Shown here in pieces: positions 8,503 to 16,171 of a stretch of 24,071 nt of DNA (positions are counted from its first letter, which is position 1; each line of letters starts with the position of its first letter). Origin of the DNA: Micavibrio sp. UBA5572 (GTDB taxonomy: Bacteria; Pseudomonadota; Alphaproteobacteria; Micavibrionales; Micavibrionaceae). The notes below the pieces were generated by a model. It ran no database searches and was not told the DNA's origin. It was given only the letters and a program-made list of their open reading frames with translations. Position numbers and translations under genes: made by a program. Where the stretch lies: assembly GCA_002425415.1 (NCBI GenBank), contig DIMG01000025.1:1-24071 (forward strand), given 5' to 3'.

Positions 8503-8526
8503 CAGATCAGATAAAGTGGAGAGAGC

Positions 8527-9051
8527 ATGTTCGGCCCATTGTTGAAAGAAAAGACGACTCCCATTGCTGCAAAACTATCCGACCTGACAGATGAATATGG
8601 CATAACTCGGATCCTCTTAAAAATTACCCTTTGGGTAACTGGAATACTAACAATTGTTTTGCTCGGTTTACAATATTTATGGGCGGGACTCATTCTCTTC
8701 ATTGTCCATCACCTGACAATCGTGATCTTAGAAAACAAAGGCCAAAGATTCTCTCACGCGACTTTGCGCGATTATCTGGTCATAACAGGAGCCATGATGG
8801 CACTGCTTTGGACAGCGGGGAGTCACGCCATTCCAGTCAGCTTTATGTTTTGGGCGATCATGATAAATGGCATCACCAATATCACAATCAAGCCCCCTGT
8901 CATCTTGGTTGATGGTTTTGAATTATCACTGGTTCTTTTGATGATGGTGAGTGCACCGATTTATATTCCGGCTATAGCCATTCTCACAGGAACAGCCTGC
9001 CTGATTGGCAGTTGCGCATCCTATATCCAAACGTTTAAGAAATTTGATTAG
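8527..9051 (+). CDS. Polytopic membrane protein in the psd-pssA operon
   Basis: A 174-residue, very hydrophobic protein with about five predicted membrane segments after a polar N-terminus of 25 residues (starting near residue 27). I do not recognise the family. It lacks the CDP-alcohol phosphotransferase signature, so it is not a second synthase. GGAGAG sits just before the ATG, and the gene follows pssA by 24 bases, so co-transcription with phospholipid synthesis genes is likely; a role in membrane or lipid homeostasis is inferred only from that. Its stop codon overlaps the stop codon of the convergent gene by four bases (TTAG at 9048-9051). Confidence 0.75.
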   Translation: MFGPLLKEKTTPIAAKLSDLTDEYGITRILLKITLWVTGILTIVLLGLQYLWAGLILFIVHHLTIVILENKGQRFSHATLRDYLVITGAMMALLWTAGSHAIPVSFMFWAIMINGITNITIKPPVILVDGFELSLVLLMMVSAPIYIPAIAILTGTACLIGSCASYIQTFKKFD

Positions 9052-9893
9052 CCAAACTTAGGAGTACCAAACATCGGCGCATTAACGGTCATTTTCCAAT
9101 TTGGATCATTAACAGACGGTGAATTCGGATCACCAACATTCATATCGGCTTTACCATCACTACCAACAATACCGAATGTATTCTGAGCAAAGCGGATGGC
9201 CGTATCGCCTTGCTGTTGCAAACGCTTTTCAGCATAACTTGCATGAGCCAACTGGCCTCTTACCTCATCCTCGCCCAATTTATCAATTGTCTGTTGCGCG
9301 CGCAAAGCCATTTGTGGATCATTCATTGCACCACCGGAAGGTTGTGCAGATTTAGGAACAGCCAAACTAGAACTGGCCTCCATAGCAAATCCATCTGAAT
9401 CCCATGTCCCACCCATAACGTCCGTATAGCCCCCTTGGGATTTTCCACTTTTAGAAATCAGACTACCAAATTCACTTTTTCCGCCGTCAATCGCCGCATG
9501 AGTAATTCCAGCATGACCGCCACCCGAAAACGCTCTAACAGCGGCATGTACCGTATCAGCCACTATAAAAGCAGCACCGACAACAGGATTCATCGCTGTC
9601 AAGGCAATACCAGCACCAGCAGACATCGCCATAGAGGCAAGCCCCAAACTGCCCCCGCCCTGAGCTGCGCTCGGAACATTTTGAACATGTCCATCCAATT
9701 GTTGGGCTAATTCTTTACGAGCACCCGCAGCTGCCCCCAAACCTTGTGCAGATTGTTGAAGCGCACCACCGACAATCGCCGCTTGATGGTTCAAAGTCTT
9801 GTCATTCATGGCGGATGCAGACAGACAAAACGTCGCCTGTAAACTACCAGCCGTTTGTTCAATTGCACTTCCTTGAGATGATAAAATACCCAC
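9048..9893 (-). CDS. Gly/Ala/Ser-rich protein of unknown function
   Basis: A 281-residue protein of low complexity. About residues 90-120 form a hydrophobic glycine-rich segment (MAMSAGAGIALTAMNPVVGA) that could be a membrane hairpin or insertion sequence. The remainder is rich in Gly, Ala, Ser and Gln, with a helical stretch near 195-240 (RAQQTIDKLGEDEVRGQLAH) and a proline/asparagine-rich tail. No signal peptide is evident. The overall look resembles exported or effector-like proteins with a central glycine-rich hydrophobic hairpin, but I recognise no family. The start is GTG at 9893, supported by AGGAG nine bases upstream. It is convergent with the phospholipid operon, with overlapping stops, and divergent from divL. 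Confidence 0.65.
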   Translation of the reverse strand: MGILSSQGSAIEQTAGSLQATFCLSASAMNDKTLNHQAAIVGGALQQSAQGLGAAAGARKELAQQLDGHVQNVPSAAQGGGSLGLASMAMSAGAGIALTAMNPVVGAAFIVADTVHAAVRAFSGGGHAGITHAAIDGGKSEFGSLISKSGKSQGGYTDVMGGTWDSDGFAMEASSSLAVPKSAQPSGGAMNDPQMALRAQQTIDKLGEDEVRGQLAHASYAEKRLQQQGDTAIRFAQNTFGIVGSDGKADMNVGDPNSPSVNDPNWKMTVNAPMFGTPKFG

Positions 9894-10052
9894 CTACACG
9901 CACTCCTATACCATAACTCTACACGCCAGCCGTTAATGAATTATGAATATACATGATAATATATATCATTTCATGGTTTCTATAGTCAAACAAAGTTATT
10001 ATCGCATAATCTCGGTCTTGTCGCTTCGCATAGGGACAGGTAAAGTGACCCC

Positions 10053-12383
10053 ATGAGTTCTTCTGGTTCACCGCGCCCATCATTTTTACAAAAAATATTT
10101 GGAAATCCTCAGCTTTCTGCGGAAAAAGATCGGTTGGAAGCCTTTTTGGCTGCTTTTCCGGGGGAATATTGCGGCTTTAACCCTGACGGATCTCTGGCGT
10201 ACTCCTCTGGATTTCTGGATTTGCTGCAACTCAATACGATACGGGATTTCAACGACATTCAACACGCTTTGCGCCCGGGCGATGCTGCGGCTCTTGAAAC
10301 ATGTCTGATTCGCCTGAAAGAGGATGGCCAAAAATTCATCTTGAAAGTCCAGACACTCAAAAATCATCGTATCCTGAGATTTACCGGAAGTTCCGGCCAT
10401 GCCCTGAACGGATCGGATCAATATGATATTATCTGGGCAGAAGATGTCACAACAATTGAACAAGAGCTGGAAAAAAACCGCAGCACACGCCAAAATCTTG
10501 AACATGAAATCCGAAAATTTCATACGTTACTAGGAACAATGACTACCCCCTTATGGATGCACACCGCCGATGGCGATATTGCATGGTGCAATGAATCCTA
10601 TGCTAAAATTCTTGGAAAATCGGTAGATGAAATTCTAAAAAACAAACTAGAACTTCCCTTAACCACCCCAAAGAAAAAAACCGGATCAAGTCATTCCATT
10701 CGTAAACTGGTCGATATTGCCTTGACAACCGCCACATCCCAAAGCGAAACAAAACATCTGATCTTTGGTGGCAACCGCCACATGATGCAAGTCGACCTCA
10801 TCCCCTTGACCCATCTTGACCTCGTTATTGGTCAGGCACGCGATATTACCCGTGAAGAAGAAATAGAACGCCGCGCAGAAAGAAACAGTACCGCCAATCG
10901 GGAGTTGATGGAGCAGCTCCGTTCAGCTATTGCCATTTTTGATGGCGAACAACGCCTTGAATTTTACAACTCAGCTTTTGCACAAATCTGGAAACTTGAA
11001 AGCGGGTGGTTGGACACCAAACCGAAACTTGGAGAAATCATGGAACGGCTACGCGAGATTCGCCGCCTTCCTGAACAAGCTGATTTTAGACGCTTCAAGC
11101 AGAGCTGGCTCGATATGTTTACCGCCACACAAGGCCCCCATGAAGATATGATGTATCTCCCTGACGGATCTGTTGTACGTTCTTTGTTTATGCCCCACCC
11201 CTTGGGTGGATTGTTAATGACATTTGAAGATGTCACCAGCGGATTGGAACTCGAATCGTCTTACAACACGTTGATGGCCGTTCAAAAAGAAACCATCGAT
11301 AATCTGGCCGAAGGCGTCGCCGTGTATGGTGAACATGGAAGATTACGTCTATGGAATCCATCTTATGCTCGACTTTGGGACCTGAATCCCGAAGATCTGG
11401 ATGGCGGATTACATATTTCCCAAATCATGGATAGATGCCGCAAATTCTACACTTCCGATAACTGGGAATTAGACCGAGAACGGATGGTTGCAGAATTTTT
11501 CAGCGCCACCAGCAAAGACGGAGAAATTCGTCGCACCGATGGACGGATCATCAATTATTCATCAATTCCTTTGCCAGATGGCGGGCGCATGGTGACATTC
11601 CAAGATGTTACAGACACCGCCAATATTGAAAAGGCTTTACGAGATAAAAACGCAGCTCTGGAAGCAACAGAACGTCTTAAATTAGATTTCATTGCAAACG
11701 TATCCTATCAACTCAGAACTCCGCTCAATGCTATTATCGGATTTAATGAAATTCTTGATAAGGAATTTTTCGGCCCTTTGAATTTACGCCAGAAAGAATA
11801 CACCAAAGGCCTATCGGAAGCATCTGAACGCCTTTTATACTTAATCAACGATATTCTTGACCTATCAAGCCTTGAGGCAGGGTACCTGACTTTGAGTTAC
11901 AAAACATTTGATGTTTCCAAAATGCTACAAGGCATTTACGACCTCACCAGTGAATGGGCACGCGGACAACAAATCGAAGTTCTTTTATCCTGTTCCGATA
12001 ATATCGGAACAATCAACGCGGATGAAAGTCGCCTGAAACAAATCCTACTAAACCTAATTCGCAACGCCATTGCTTATACACCTGCTGGTGGGCGCATAAC
12101 TTTGTCAGCTGAAAAAATTGGAAAAGAATTAGCTCTATCTGTTATGGACACTGGCCCTGGAATTTCTCAGGAAGACCAAAAAAGAATTTTCAATCCATTC
12201 GAAAAAACCACAACACCACGAGATGATGGCGAAGGTGATTTCCGTGGTGGAGCAGGTCTTGGCCTGACACTGGTCAAAAATATTATTGATCTGCACCATG
12301 GACGCTTGATGCTCAAAAGCTCATTAGGTGAAGGCTCAGTATTCACTGCCATTATTCCTCTTGATGTTGCGAAACGCCAATAA
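10053..12383 (+). CDS. divL: DivL-type tyrosine pseudo-histidine kinase
   Basis: A 776-residue multi-PAS sensor, close to the length of Caulobacter DivL (about 769). Several PAS-like domains fill about residues 20-520 (for example AIFDGEQRLEFYNSAFAQIW and AVYGEHGRLRLWNPSYARLW, which are repeats of each other). Next come a dimerisation helix and an HATPase_c domain with N-box LKQILLNLIRNAIAYTP, G1 VMDTGPGIS and G2 GAGLGLTLVKNI. The H-box reads ANVSYQLRTPLNAI: Tyr552 replaces the phosphorylatable histidine, the hallmark of DivL (Tyr550 in Caulobacter). In that organism DivL is a polar protein that binds DivK~P and modulates the CckA-CtrA cell-cycle pathway; I infer the same here. There is no membrane segment at the N-terminus. 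The gene appears monocistronic, converging on rpoN. Confidence 0.92.
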   Translation: MSSSGSPRPSFLQKIFGNPQLSAEKDRLEAFLAAFPGEYCGFNPDGSLAYSSGFLDLLQLNTIRDFNDIQHALRPGDAAALETCLIRLKEDGQKFILKVQTLKNHRILRFTGSSGHALNGSDQYDIIWAEDVTTIEQELEKNRSTRQNLEHEIRKFHTLLGTMTTPLWMHTADGDIAWCNESYAKILGKSVDEILKNKLELPLTTPKKKTGSSHSIRKLVDIALTTATSQSETKHLIFGGNRHMMQVDLIPLTHLDLVIGQARDITREEEIERRAERNSTANRELMEQLRSAIAIFDGEQRLEFYNSAFAQIWKLESGWLDTKPKLGEIMERLREIRRLPEQADFRRFKQSWLDMFTATQGPHEDMMYLPDGSVVRSLFMPHPLGGLLMTFEDVTSGLELESSYNTLMAVQKETIDNLAEGVAVYGEHGRLRLWNPSYARLWDLNPEDLDGGLHISQIMDRCRKFYTSDNWELDRERMVAEFFSATSKDGEIRRTDGRIINYSSIPLPDGGRMVTFQDVTDTANIEKALRDKNAALEATERLKLDFIANVSYQLRTPLNAIIGFNEILDKEFFGPLNLRQKEYTKGLSEASERLLYLINDILDLSSLEAGYLTLSYKTFDVSKMLQGIYDLTSEWARGQQIEVLLSCSDNIGTINADESRLKQILLNLIRNAIAYTPAGGRITLSAEKIGKELALSVMDTGPGISQEDQKRIFNPFEKTTTPRDDGEGDFRGGAGLGLTLVKNIIDLHHGRLMLKSSLGEGSVFTAIIPLDVAKRQ

Positions 12384-12392
12384 GTAAGGACT

Positions 12393-13856
12393 CTAGATCT
12401 TTTTCATTCTTCGCCGCAAAACAGATGATGGAATACCCAATGCCTCACGATATTTAGCAATCGTCCTGCGAGCGATATTCATACCCTCTTTATTTAAAAT
12501 CTCCACCAATTCTTCATCTGATAAAACCTTGGCTGGATTTTCTTCATCAGTAAGAGCCTTAATCCGAGCCTTAACACTTTCCGAAGAAATTGACCCTCCA
12601 TCAGTACCATCGATAGAGGACGTAAAAAAGAATTTCAACTCTAAAAGTCCACGCGGCGTTCCAATAAATTTACCCGTTGTCACACGACTCACCGTACTCT
12701 CGTGCAAATCAACAACCTCGGCAACTTCACGCAATGTCAAAGGCTTCAAAAACTCGATCCCGTATAAAAAGAAACCGTCTTGCCGTTCCACAATTTCTGA
12801 CGCAACTTTTAAAATACTCTGCGCCCGTTGGTCGAGTGCTTTCACCAACCAACTCGCATTCGCCAACTGAACCGATAGATATTCTTTTTCTTGCTTGTCA
12901 TTAGTACGCGAAGACACGTGAGTATAATAGTCACGATTAACCAACACACGGGGCAAAGTGTCGGAGTTCAGCTCAACACGCCACCCCCCCCCTATATTCT
13001 TGGGCAGCGCTTTCATCAAGACATCAGGAATAGCCGTTTGCGCAACAATATGCTCAAACTCAGATGAAGGCCTCGGGTTTAACCCACGGATTGTTCCAGC
13101 CATAACGGAAATTTCGGCCTCACTAACCCCACATAATTTGGCCAGCTTCTTGATTTCATGCTGCCCCAACAAAGGAAGATTGGACACCAATAAACGCATA
13201 GCATCGCTATACAGTCCCTGCTCTTCCAATTGCAAGGCAAGACACTCGGACAAATCATGAGCGAAAACACCTGTTGGATCAAACGTCTTTAATTTGTCGA
13301 GAACTTTTGTCAAAGCATCAGGCAAACATCCGAATTGCTGCGCCAACGTTCTAAGATCTTCCCGCAAATACCCAGCCTCATCCAAACGATCAATCAACAA
13401 TGTCCCAAGACTCCGTTCAAGTGGAGTTTCAGCCTCAATATGAAGTTGCCCCAATAAATGATCGCGCAACGTCTTCTGGCCAACCAACGAGTTTTCAAAA
13501 TCAGGAAGAGAATCAGAAAAATCACTGCGCCCACCCGATCCGATTTCAGCCATCTTGGAACCGGCATCAAAATCTTCCTGCGCTGAATACGCGTCATCTG
13601 TGTAGGAATCAGATGAATCAGAATCAGGAAAATCTAATTCATCATCGTCACCTTCCTCATTCTGGGATGTATCTCCCCCTTCTGATTCAGGCTCTACCTT
13701 TTCAAGCAAAGGATTTTGAACCATCTCGGCTTCAAGAAAATCCTGTAACTCCAGATTATTCATCTGCAACAATTTAACAGCCTGCTGCATCTGGGGAGTC
13801 ATCACCAACGAATGCTGTTGGCGCAAATCCAAAGATTGTGTGATTTTTTGGCTCAA
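12393..13856 (-). CDS. rpoN: RNA polymerase sigma-54 factor
   Basis: Sigma-54, which directs RNA polymerase to -24/-12 promoters and needs AAA+ activators. The 487-residue protein has all regions: glutamine-rich region I (SLVMTPQMQQAVKLLQMNN), an acidic region II (about residues 55-110, runs of D, E and S), the core-binding and helix-turn-helix part (LREVAEVVDLHESTVSRVT), and a C-terminal RpoN box reading RRTIAKYREALGIPSS near 465-480. It appears intact. It is followed convergently by divL with only 9 bases between stops, and a small membrane protein gene lies 18 bases upstream on the same strand, so the two may be co-transcribed. The usual hpf and ptsN neighbours are absent. Confidence 0.97.
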   Translation of the reverse strand: MSQKITQSLDLRQQHSLVMTPQMQQAVKLLQMNNLELQDFLEAEMVQNPLLEKVEPESEGGDTSQNEEGDDDELDFPDSDSSDSYTDDAYSAQEDFDAGSKMAEIGSGGRSDFSDSLPDFENSLVGQKTLRDHLLGQLHIEAETPLERSLGTLLIDRLDEAGYLREDLRTLAQQFGCLPDALTKVLDKLKTFDPTGVFAHDLSECLALQLEEQGLYSDAMRLLVSNLPLLGQHEIKKLAKLCGVSEAEISVMAGTIRGLNPRPSSEFEHIVAQTAIPDVLMKALPKNIGGGWRVELNSDTLPRVLVNRDYYTHVSSRTNDKQEKEYLSVQLANASWLVKALDQRAQSILKVASEIVERQDGFFLYGIEFLKPLTLREVAEVVDLHESTVSRVTTGKFIGTPRGLLELKFFFTSSIDGTDGGSISSESVKARIKALTDEENPAKVLSDEELVEILNKEGMNIARRTIAKYREALGIPSSVLRRRMKKI

Positions 13857-13874
13857 AACAGAAAACCCCAGATT

Positions 13875-14276
13875 CTAATGACGTTTGTATTTCACGCGAT
13901 CTTTATAAGACCTAAAGTCTTTTTTCTCGGCCTGTTTTCGTAACTTGGACATTTGGTCTTCTTTACCCACCAAACGACTGATACCGCTCACGGCCAACCC
14001 GATAACAACCGAAATCAACAATAAGGCCAACCCGACATAAACTGCCGTCTGCGCCAAAAGAGGCGTCAAAATCATGTTAAACGTATCCGCACCAACCATT
14101 TCGACAACAACATTAAAAGCTTCAGGAGCATAACGCTTGAAAATCCCCCCCAAATCCGCCAAAGTGAAGACATTCCCATCTCTTTGCCATATAAATACGT
14201 CATGCCCCAGCGCAGCCAAGGTCAATAAAGCAAAGAAAATACAAAAACTTATGGATAGTTTAGACATTCGGAACAT
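13875..14276 (-). CDS. Small two-helix membrane protein upstream of rpoN
   Basis: A 133-residue protein with two hydrophobic helices (about residues 8-26 and 70-96) separated by a soluble loop (LADLGGIFKRYAPEAFN...). The strongly basic tail (KLRKQAEKKDFRSYKDRVKYKRH) is likely cytoplasmic. GAGG lies seven bases before the ATG at 14276, which decides the start over the second Met. I do not recognise a family. It precedes rpoN by 18 bases on the same strand and is probably co-transcribed, but nothing in its sequence ties it to sigma-54 function. Confidence 0.7.
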   Translation of the reverse strand: MFRMSKLSISFCIFFALLTLAALGHDVFIWQRDGNVFTLADLGGIFKRYAPEAFNVVVEMVGADTFNMILTPLLAQTAVYVGLALLLISVVIGLAVSGISRLVGKEDQMSKLRKQAEKKDFRSYKDRVKYKRH

Positions 14277-14405
14277 TGGACAACCTCATTTGATCTCCAT
14301 AAGATAGCAGAAACAATAAAATTGGCAAAGCCATGGTGGCATTTTAGAATTTTCTCTTGAATTTTAAAGCAAGGATAGCTAAGTTGCCGCCTTCCAGACT
14401 TATGC

Positions 14406-14495
14406 GGAGAGGTGGCCGAGTGGTTTAAGGCGCTCGCCTGGAAAGCGGGTGTAGGGTTAAACCTACCGTGAGTTCGAATCTCATCCTCTCCGCCA
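14406..14495 (+). tRNA. tRNA-Ser (anticodon GGA)
   Basis: A 90-base class II tRNA. Acceptor strands GGAGAGG (14406-14412) and CCTCTCC (14485-14491) pair perfectly; the D-arm has GGCCGAGTGGTTTAAGGC; the anticodon loop CTGGAAA contains GGA; a long serine-type variable arm (GGGTGTAGGGTTAAACCTACC) is present; and the T-loop reads TTCGAAT. CCA is encoded at 14493-14495. Its 3' end is the integration site of the island that follows, and the integration regenerates an intact tRNA. Confidence 0.98.
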
Positions 14496-14496
14496 T
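14482..14496 (+). repeat. attL core: tRNA-Ser 3' end
   Basis: The 15 bases CATCCTCTCCGCCAT cover the end of tRNA-Ser and recur exactly at 24025-24039. Downstream similarity continues after a 2-base shift (TTTATAAT on both sides). This is the left boundary of the island. Confidence 0.93.
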
Positions 14497-14541
14497 TTAT
14501 AATTGATTTAATTACGTTTTTTAACGTTTTTTATATTTACA

Positions 14542-14566
14542 CCATCATCTATACCATCAATTTCGG
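14542..14566 (+). repeat. Left copy of the island end repeat
   Basis: Twenty-five bases that match 23887-23911 at 23 positions in the same orientation; the differences are at positions 12 and 23 of the repeat. The right copy spans the integrase start codon. Further similarity follows on both sides (AGTCCAT then ATANGG). Possible explanations are directly repeated integrase arm-binding sites flanking the core, or a remnant of an integrase start from an earlier insertion at the same tRNA. Confidence 0.75.
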
Positions 14567-14705
14567 CAGTCCATATATGGACTGTAAAAATTCATGCTTT
14601 CTGCACCCTTAGACCGACTCCAAAAATTCTGACTATATGGCACCGCAAAAGTCTTGATTTTTTCCGTTTCTTATGGACTCGGAAAACTTCCCCTATATGG
14701 ACTGC
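14567..14705. repeat. Degenerate 60-bp tandem repeat with a palindromic start
   Basis: The stretch opens with a perfect 18-bp palindrome, CAGTCCATATATGGACTG (14567-14584). Related ATGGACT-then-CAAAAATT units end their ATGG-equivalent at 14580, 14616, 14640, 14676 and 14700, so the spacing alternates 36, 24, 36, 24, i.e. a 60-bp period with two half-units. The location beside attL suggests protein-binding sites for integration or excision, or iterons; a coding explanation is weak. Confidence 0.6.
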
Positions 14706-14780
14706 AAAAATTACCCTTGAAACGCGCCTTGATAAAAATAGGCCCCCCATATACTCTATCTCGAGGTTATTTTTAACCTT

Positions 14781-14973
14781 GGGGCTTGATAACCCCGATA
14801 CGAAGCGGTTCTGCATGTACCGCAAACATGCCGCCCTCAGCAATGGCTGGGAGGCGGCAGTGTATGTTCAAGCCTTGCGGCCAAAGACTGCCGCGCCGTT
14901 TCTTCGTATCCGGTTATCAACTCCCAGCCACCAGAGGATGTCCCTCTGATGGCTTGGCGTTTGAGGGTCTGAC
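14781..14973 (+). ncRNA. Structured leader 1 before the first island membrane gene
   Basis: A dense set of complementary segments precedes ATG 14974. TTGATAACC (14786-14794) plus GATACGAAG (14797-14805) pair with CTTCGTATC (14902-14910) plus GGTTATCAA (14912-14920), an 18-bp long-range stem with one small internal loop. Enclosed are a GC-rich 12-bp hairpin (14830-14858, loop AATG, one bulged A) and GCGGC-CAAAGACT-GCCGC (14877-14894). A further hairpin (14926-14954) follows. The Shine-Dalgarno GAGGG (14963-14967) can pair with CCCTC (14942-14946), which competes with that last hairpin. Part of this sequence recurs before the lipoprotein gene. It is not a family I can name; a cis-regulatory leader is the simplest reading. 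Confidence 0.55.
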
Positions 14974-15390
14974 ATGGATATAAATGAAGATAAAAAACTG
15001 TTCTTGGCCTTATTGGCATTTCTCAACAAACCAGTGATCATCAGGATACTTTACGCAACCTTATCTTCTTTTATTTTCGCTGGAGCAACCAATCCAGAGT
15101 TTGAAATCATAGACAATTTTTACGATGGTGGCATCGTTGTTATCGCCATTTTGACCATCCCCCCTTACTTGATAAGCAAATGGGCGCTCCCTGTAGAGGC
15201 CAGTTCGAACAAATTTAAAAACGCTGTTTTCTTGAGCATAATGAGTGTGGTGACCACCATGTACTTGCTATTGGAGAATGAACCGCGTCACTTAACCGAA
15301 AAAGCACTCTTGTCAAACTCGGGCCTTTTATTGTTCTGGGTATGGGCATTCCTCTTCAAATATCAAAAGGATAAACGGGACAAGTCATGA
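14974..15390 (+). CDS. Island membrane protein A
   Basis: A 138-residue protein with about four predicted membrane helices (near residues 20-38, 52-70, 86-104 and 112-128) and a basic C-terminus (KYQKDKRDKS). I recognise no family. It begins immediately after the structured leader, with GAGGG six bases before the ATG. Its stop overlaps the start of the next gene by four bases (ATGA at 15387-15390), so the two are translationally coupled and probably act together in the inner membrane. Confidence 0.7.
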   Translation: MDINEDKKLFLALLAFLNKPVIIRILYATLSSFIFAGATNPEFEIIDNFYDGGIVVIAILTIPPYLISKWALPVEASSNKFKNAVFLSIMSVVTTMYLLLENEPRHLTEKALLSNSGLLLFWVWAFLFKYQKDKRDKS

Positions 15391-16040
15391 GCACTTTTAT
15401 AGGAATGATACTTGGATATGGGATAGGGTATGGCCTGTCTTATTGGTTGGGATACAAAAACAGAGGCTACTTGTACAACATTGGACTGTGCATTCTCATT
15501 CCTTTTTTGACAATGTTGTCAGGGTTTTTGGTTAGTTTTGTCGTGCACGAAGGACTTCAAGAACATTTTGTCAATATATCTGAGTCCAAGGAGAGTGATG
15601 ATGATTGGGATAAACTAGCCTTTGAGGTTAAGGCAGAGACTGAAGCACAATCCGTAAAACGCAATCTTACAAGAGCATTGAACGTAAATCCTGACAAACA
15701 GGCAGAGATTAACCGTTTATCTGAAAAATCAGGAGTACCGACTTTTTCTATTGATAGTCCAGAAAATGAGGCTTGGGTGCGGTCCATGACCCGCATGAAT
15801 GACATCAATCCTGATGAGATGGCCAAGACACACCCTGTGACCGCCAAAACCCTGCAAGATGAGAATGCGACCAACAATGATACATATTCAGCAATAGGTG
15901 GAAACAATAGGCAATCAAAAGAAGCTAATCACCAAGGCCATGAAATGCTCAAATTGATCAGACAAGCTTTTATCTTTGGTCTTGTGGGGGCAGTGTTAGG
16001 TCTCAGAAAGAAAATACAAAAATCAAAAGTAGTGTCTTAG
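15387..16040 (+). CDS. Island membrane protein B with a phage-virion-like central segment
   Basis: A 217-residue protein with two N-terminal hydrophobic, glycine-rich helices (about residues 3-21 and 30-50) and one near the C-terminus (about 190-206), enclosing a soluble region of about 135 residues. Within it, ALNVNPDKQAEINRLSEKSG, then ENEAWVRSMTRMNDINPDEM and HPVTAKTLQDENATNND resemble a segment I associate with large phage internal virion or tail-associated lysozyme proteins (NPDkAa...LSe.TGlp followed by P..a.fl.dp..a....DD). If right, a virion-derived segment has been mounted between membrane helices. That assignment is from memory and uncertain. It is coupled to membrane protein A by a 4-base overlap. 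Its stop codon region can also pair with the downstream leader. Confidence 0.7.
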   Translation: MSTFIGMILGYGIGYGLSYWLGYKNRGYLYNIGLCILIPFLTMLSGFLVSFVVHEGLQEHFVNISESKESDDDWDKLAFEVKAETEAQSVKRNLTRALNVNPDKQAEINRLSEKSGVPTFSIDSPENEAWVRSMTRMNDINPDEMAKTHPVTAKTLQDENATNNDTYSAIGGNNRQSKEANHQGHEMLKLIRQAFIFGLVGAVLGLRKKIQKSKVVS

Positions 16041-16171
16041 AAAACTCTCCAAAGATTGATTGCAGATGTCCAAGCCTCGCGGCTAAAGATTGTCGCGCCG
16101 TTGTATGCAGCGGTTTCTAAACCCCGGTCGCCAGGCCCGTATCTGGTGACTATTAGAAAAGGGGTTTAAAT
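16037..16171 (+). ncRNA. Structured leader 2 before the lipoprotein gene
   Basis: A 32-base block (16071-16102) matches leader 1 (14869-14900) at 28 positions; all four differences are C/T transitions and leave the hairpin GCGGC(16079-16083)/GTCGC(16092-16096) pairable, a G-C becoming G-U. Weaker similarity continues through CGGTT...CCAG. Hairpin GTCGCCAG (16127-16134)/CTGGTGAC (16143-16150) follows, enclosed by TAAACCCC (16118-16125)/GGGGTTTA (16161-16168). This outer stem buries GGGG, the likely Shine-Dalgarno seven bases before ATG 16172. TTTCTAA (16114-16120) can pair with either of two TTAGAAA copies (16037-16043, over the previous gene's stop codon, or 16153-16159), suggesting alternative folds. 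Confidence 0.55.

Noticed and set aside
14592..14843. Minus-strand 83-codon open frame over the 60-bp repeat, giving a 20-residue repeat
   Set aside because: It has no ribosome binding site, runs through the structured leader, and the repeat continues past its stop; the DNA repeat explains the peptide repeat.
14781..16171. Retron or group II intron explanation for the structured leaders
   Set aside because: There is no reverse transcriptase in the window and no intron domain V-like motif; the sequences abut start codons as leaders do.
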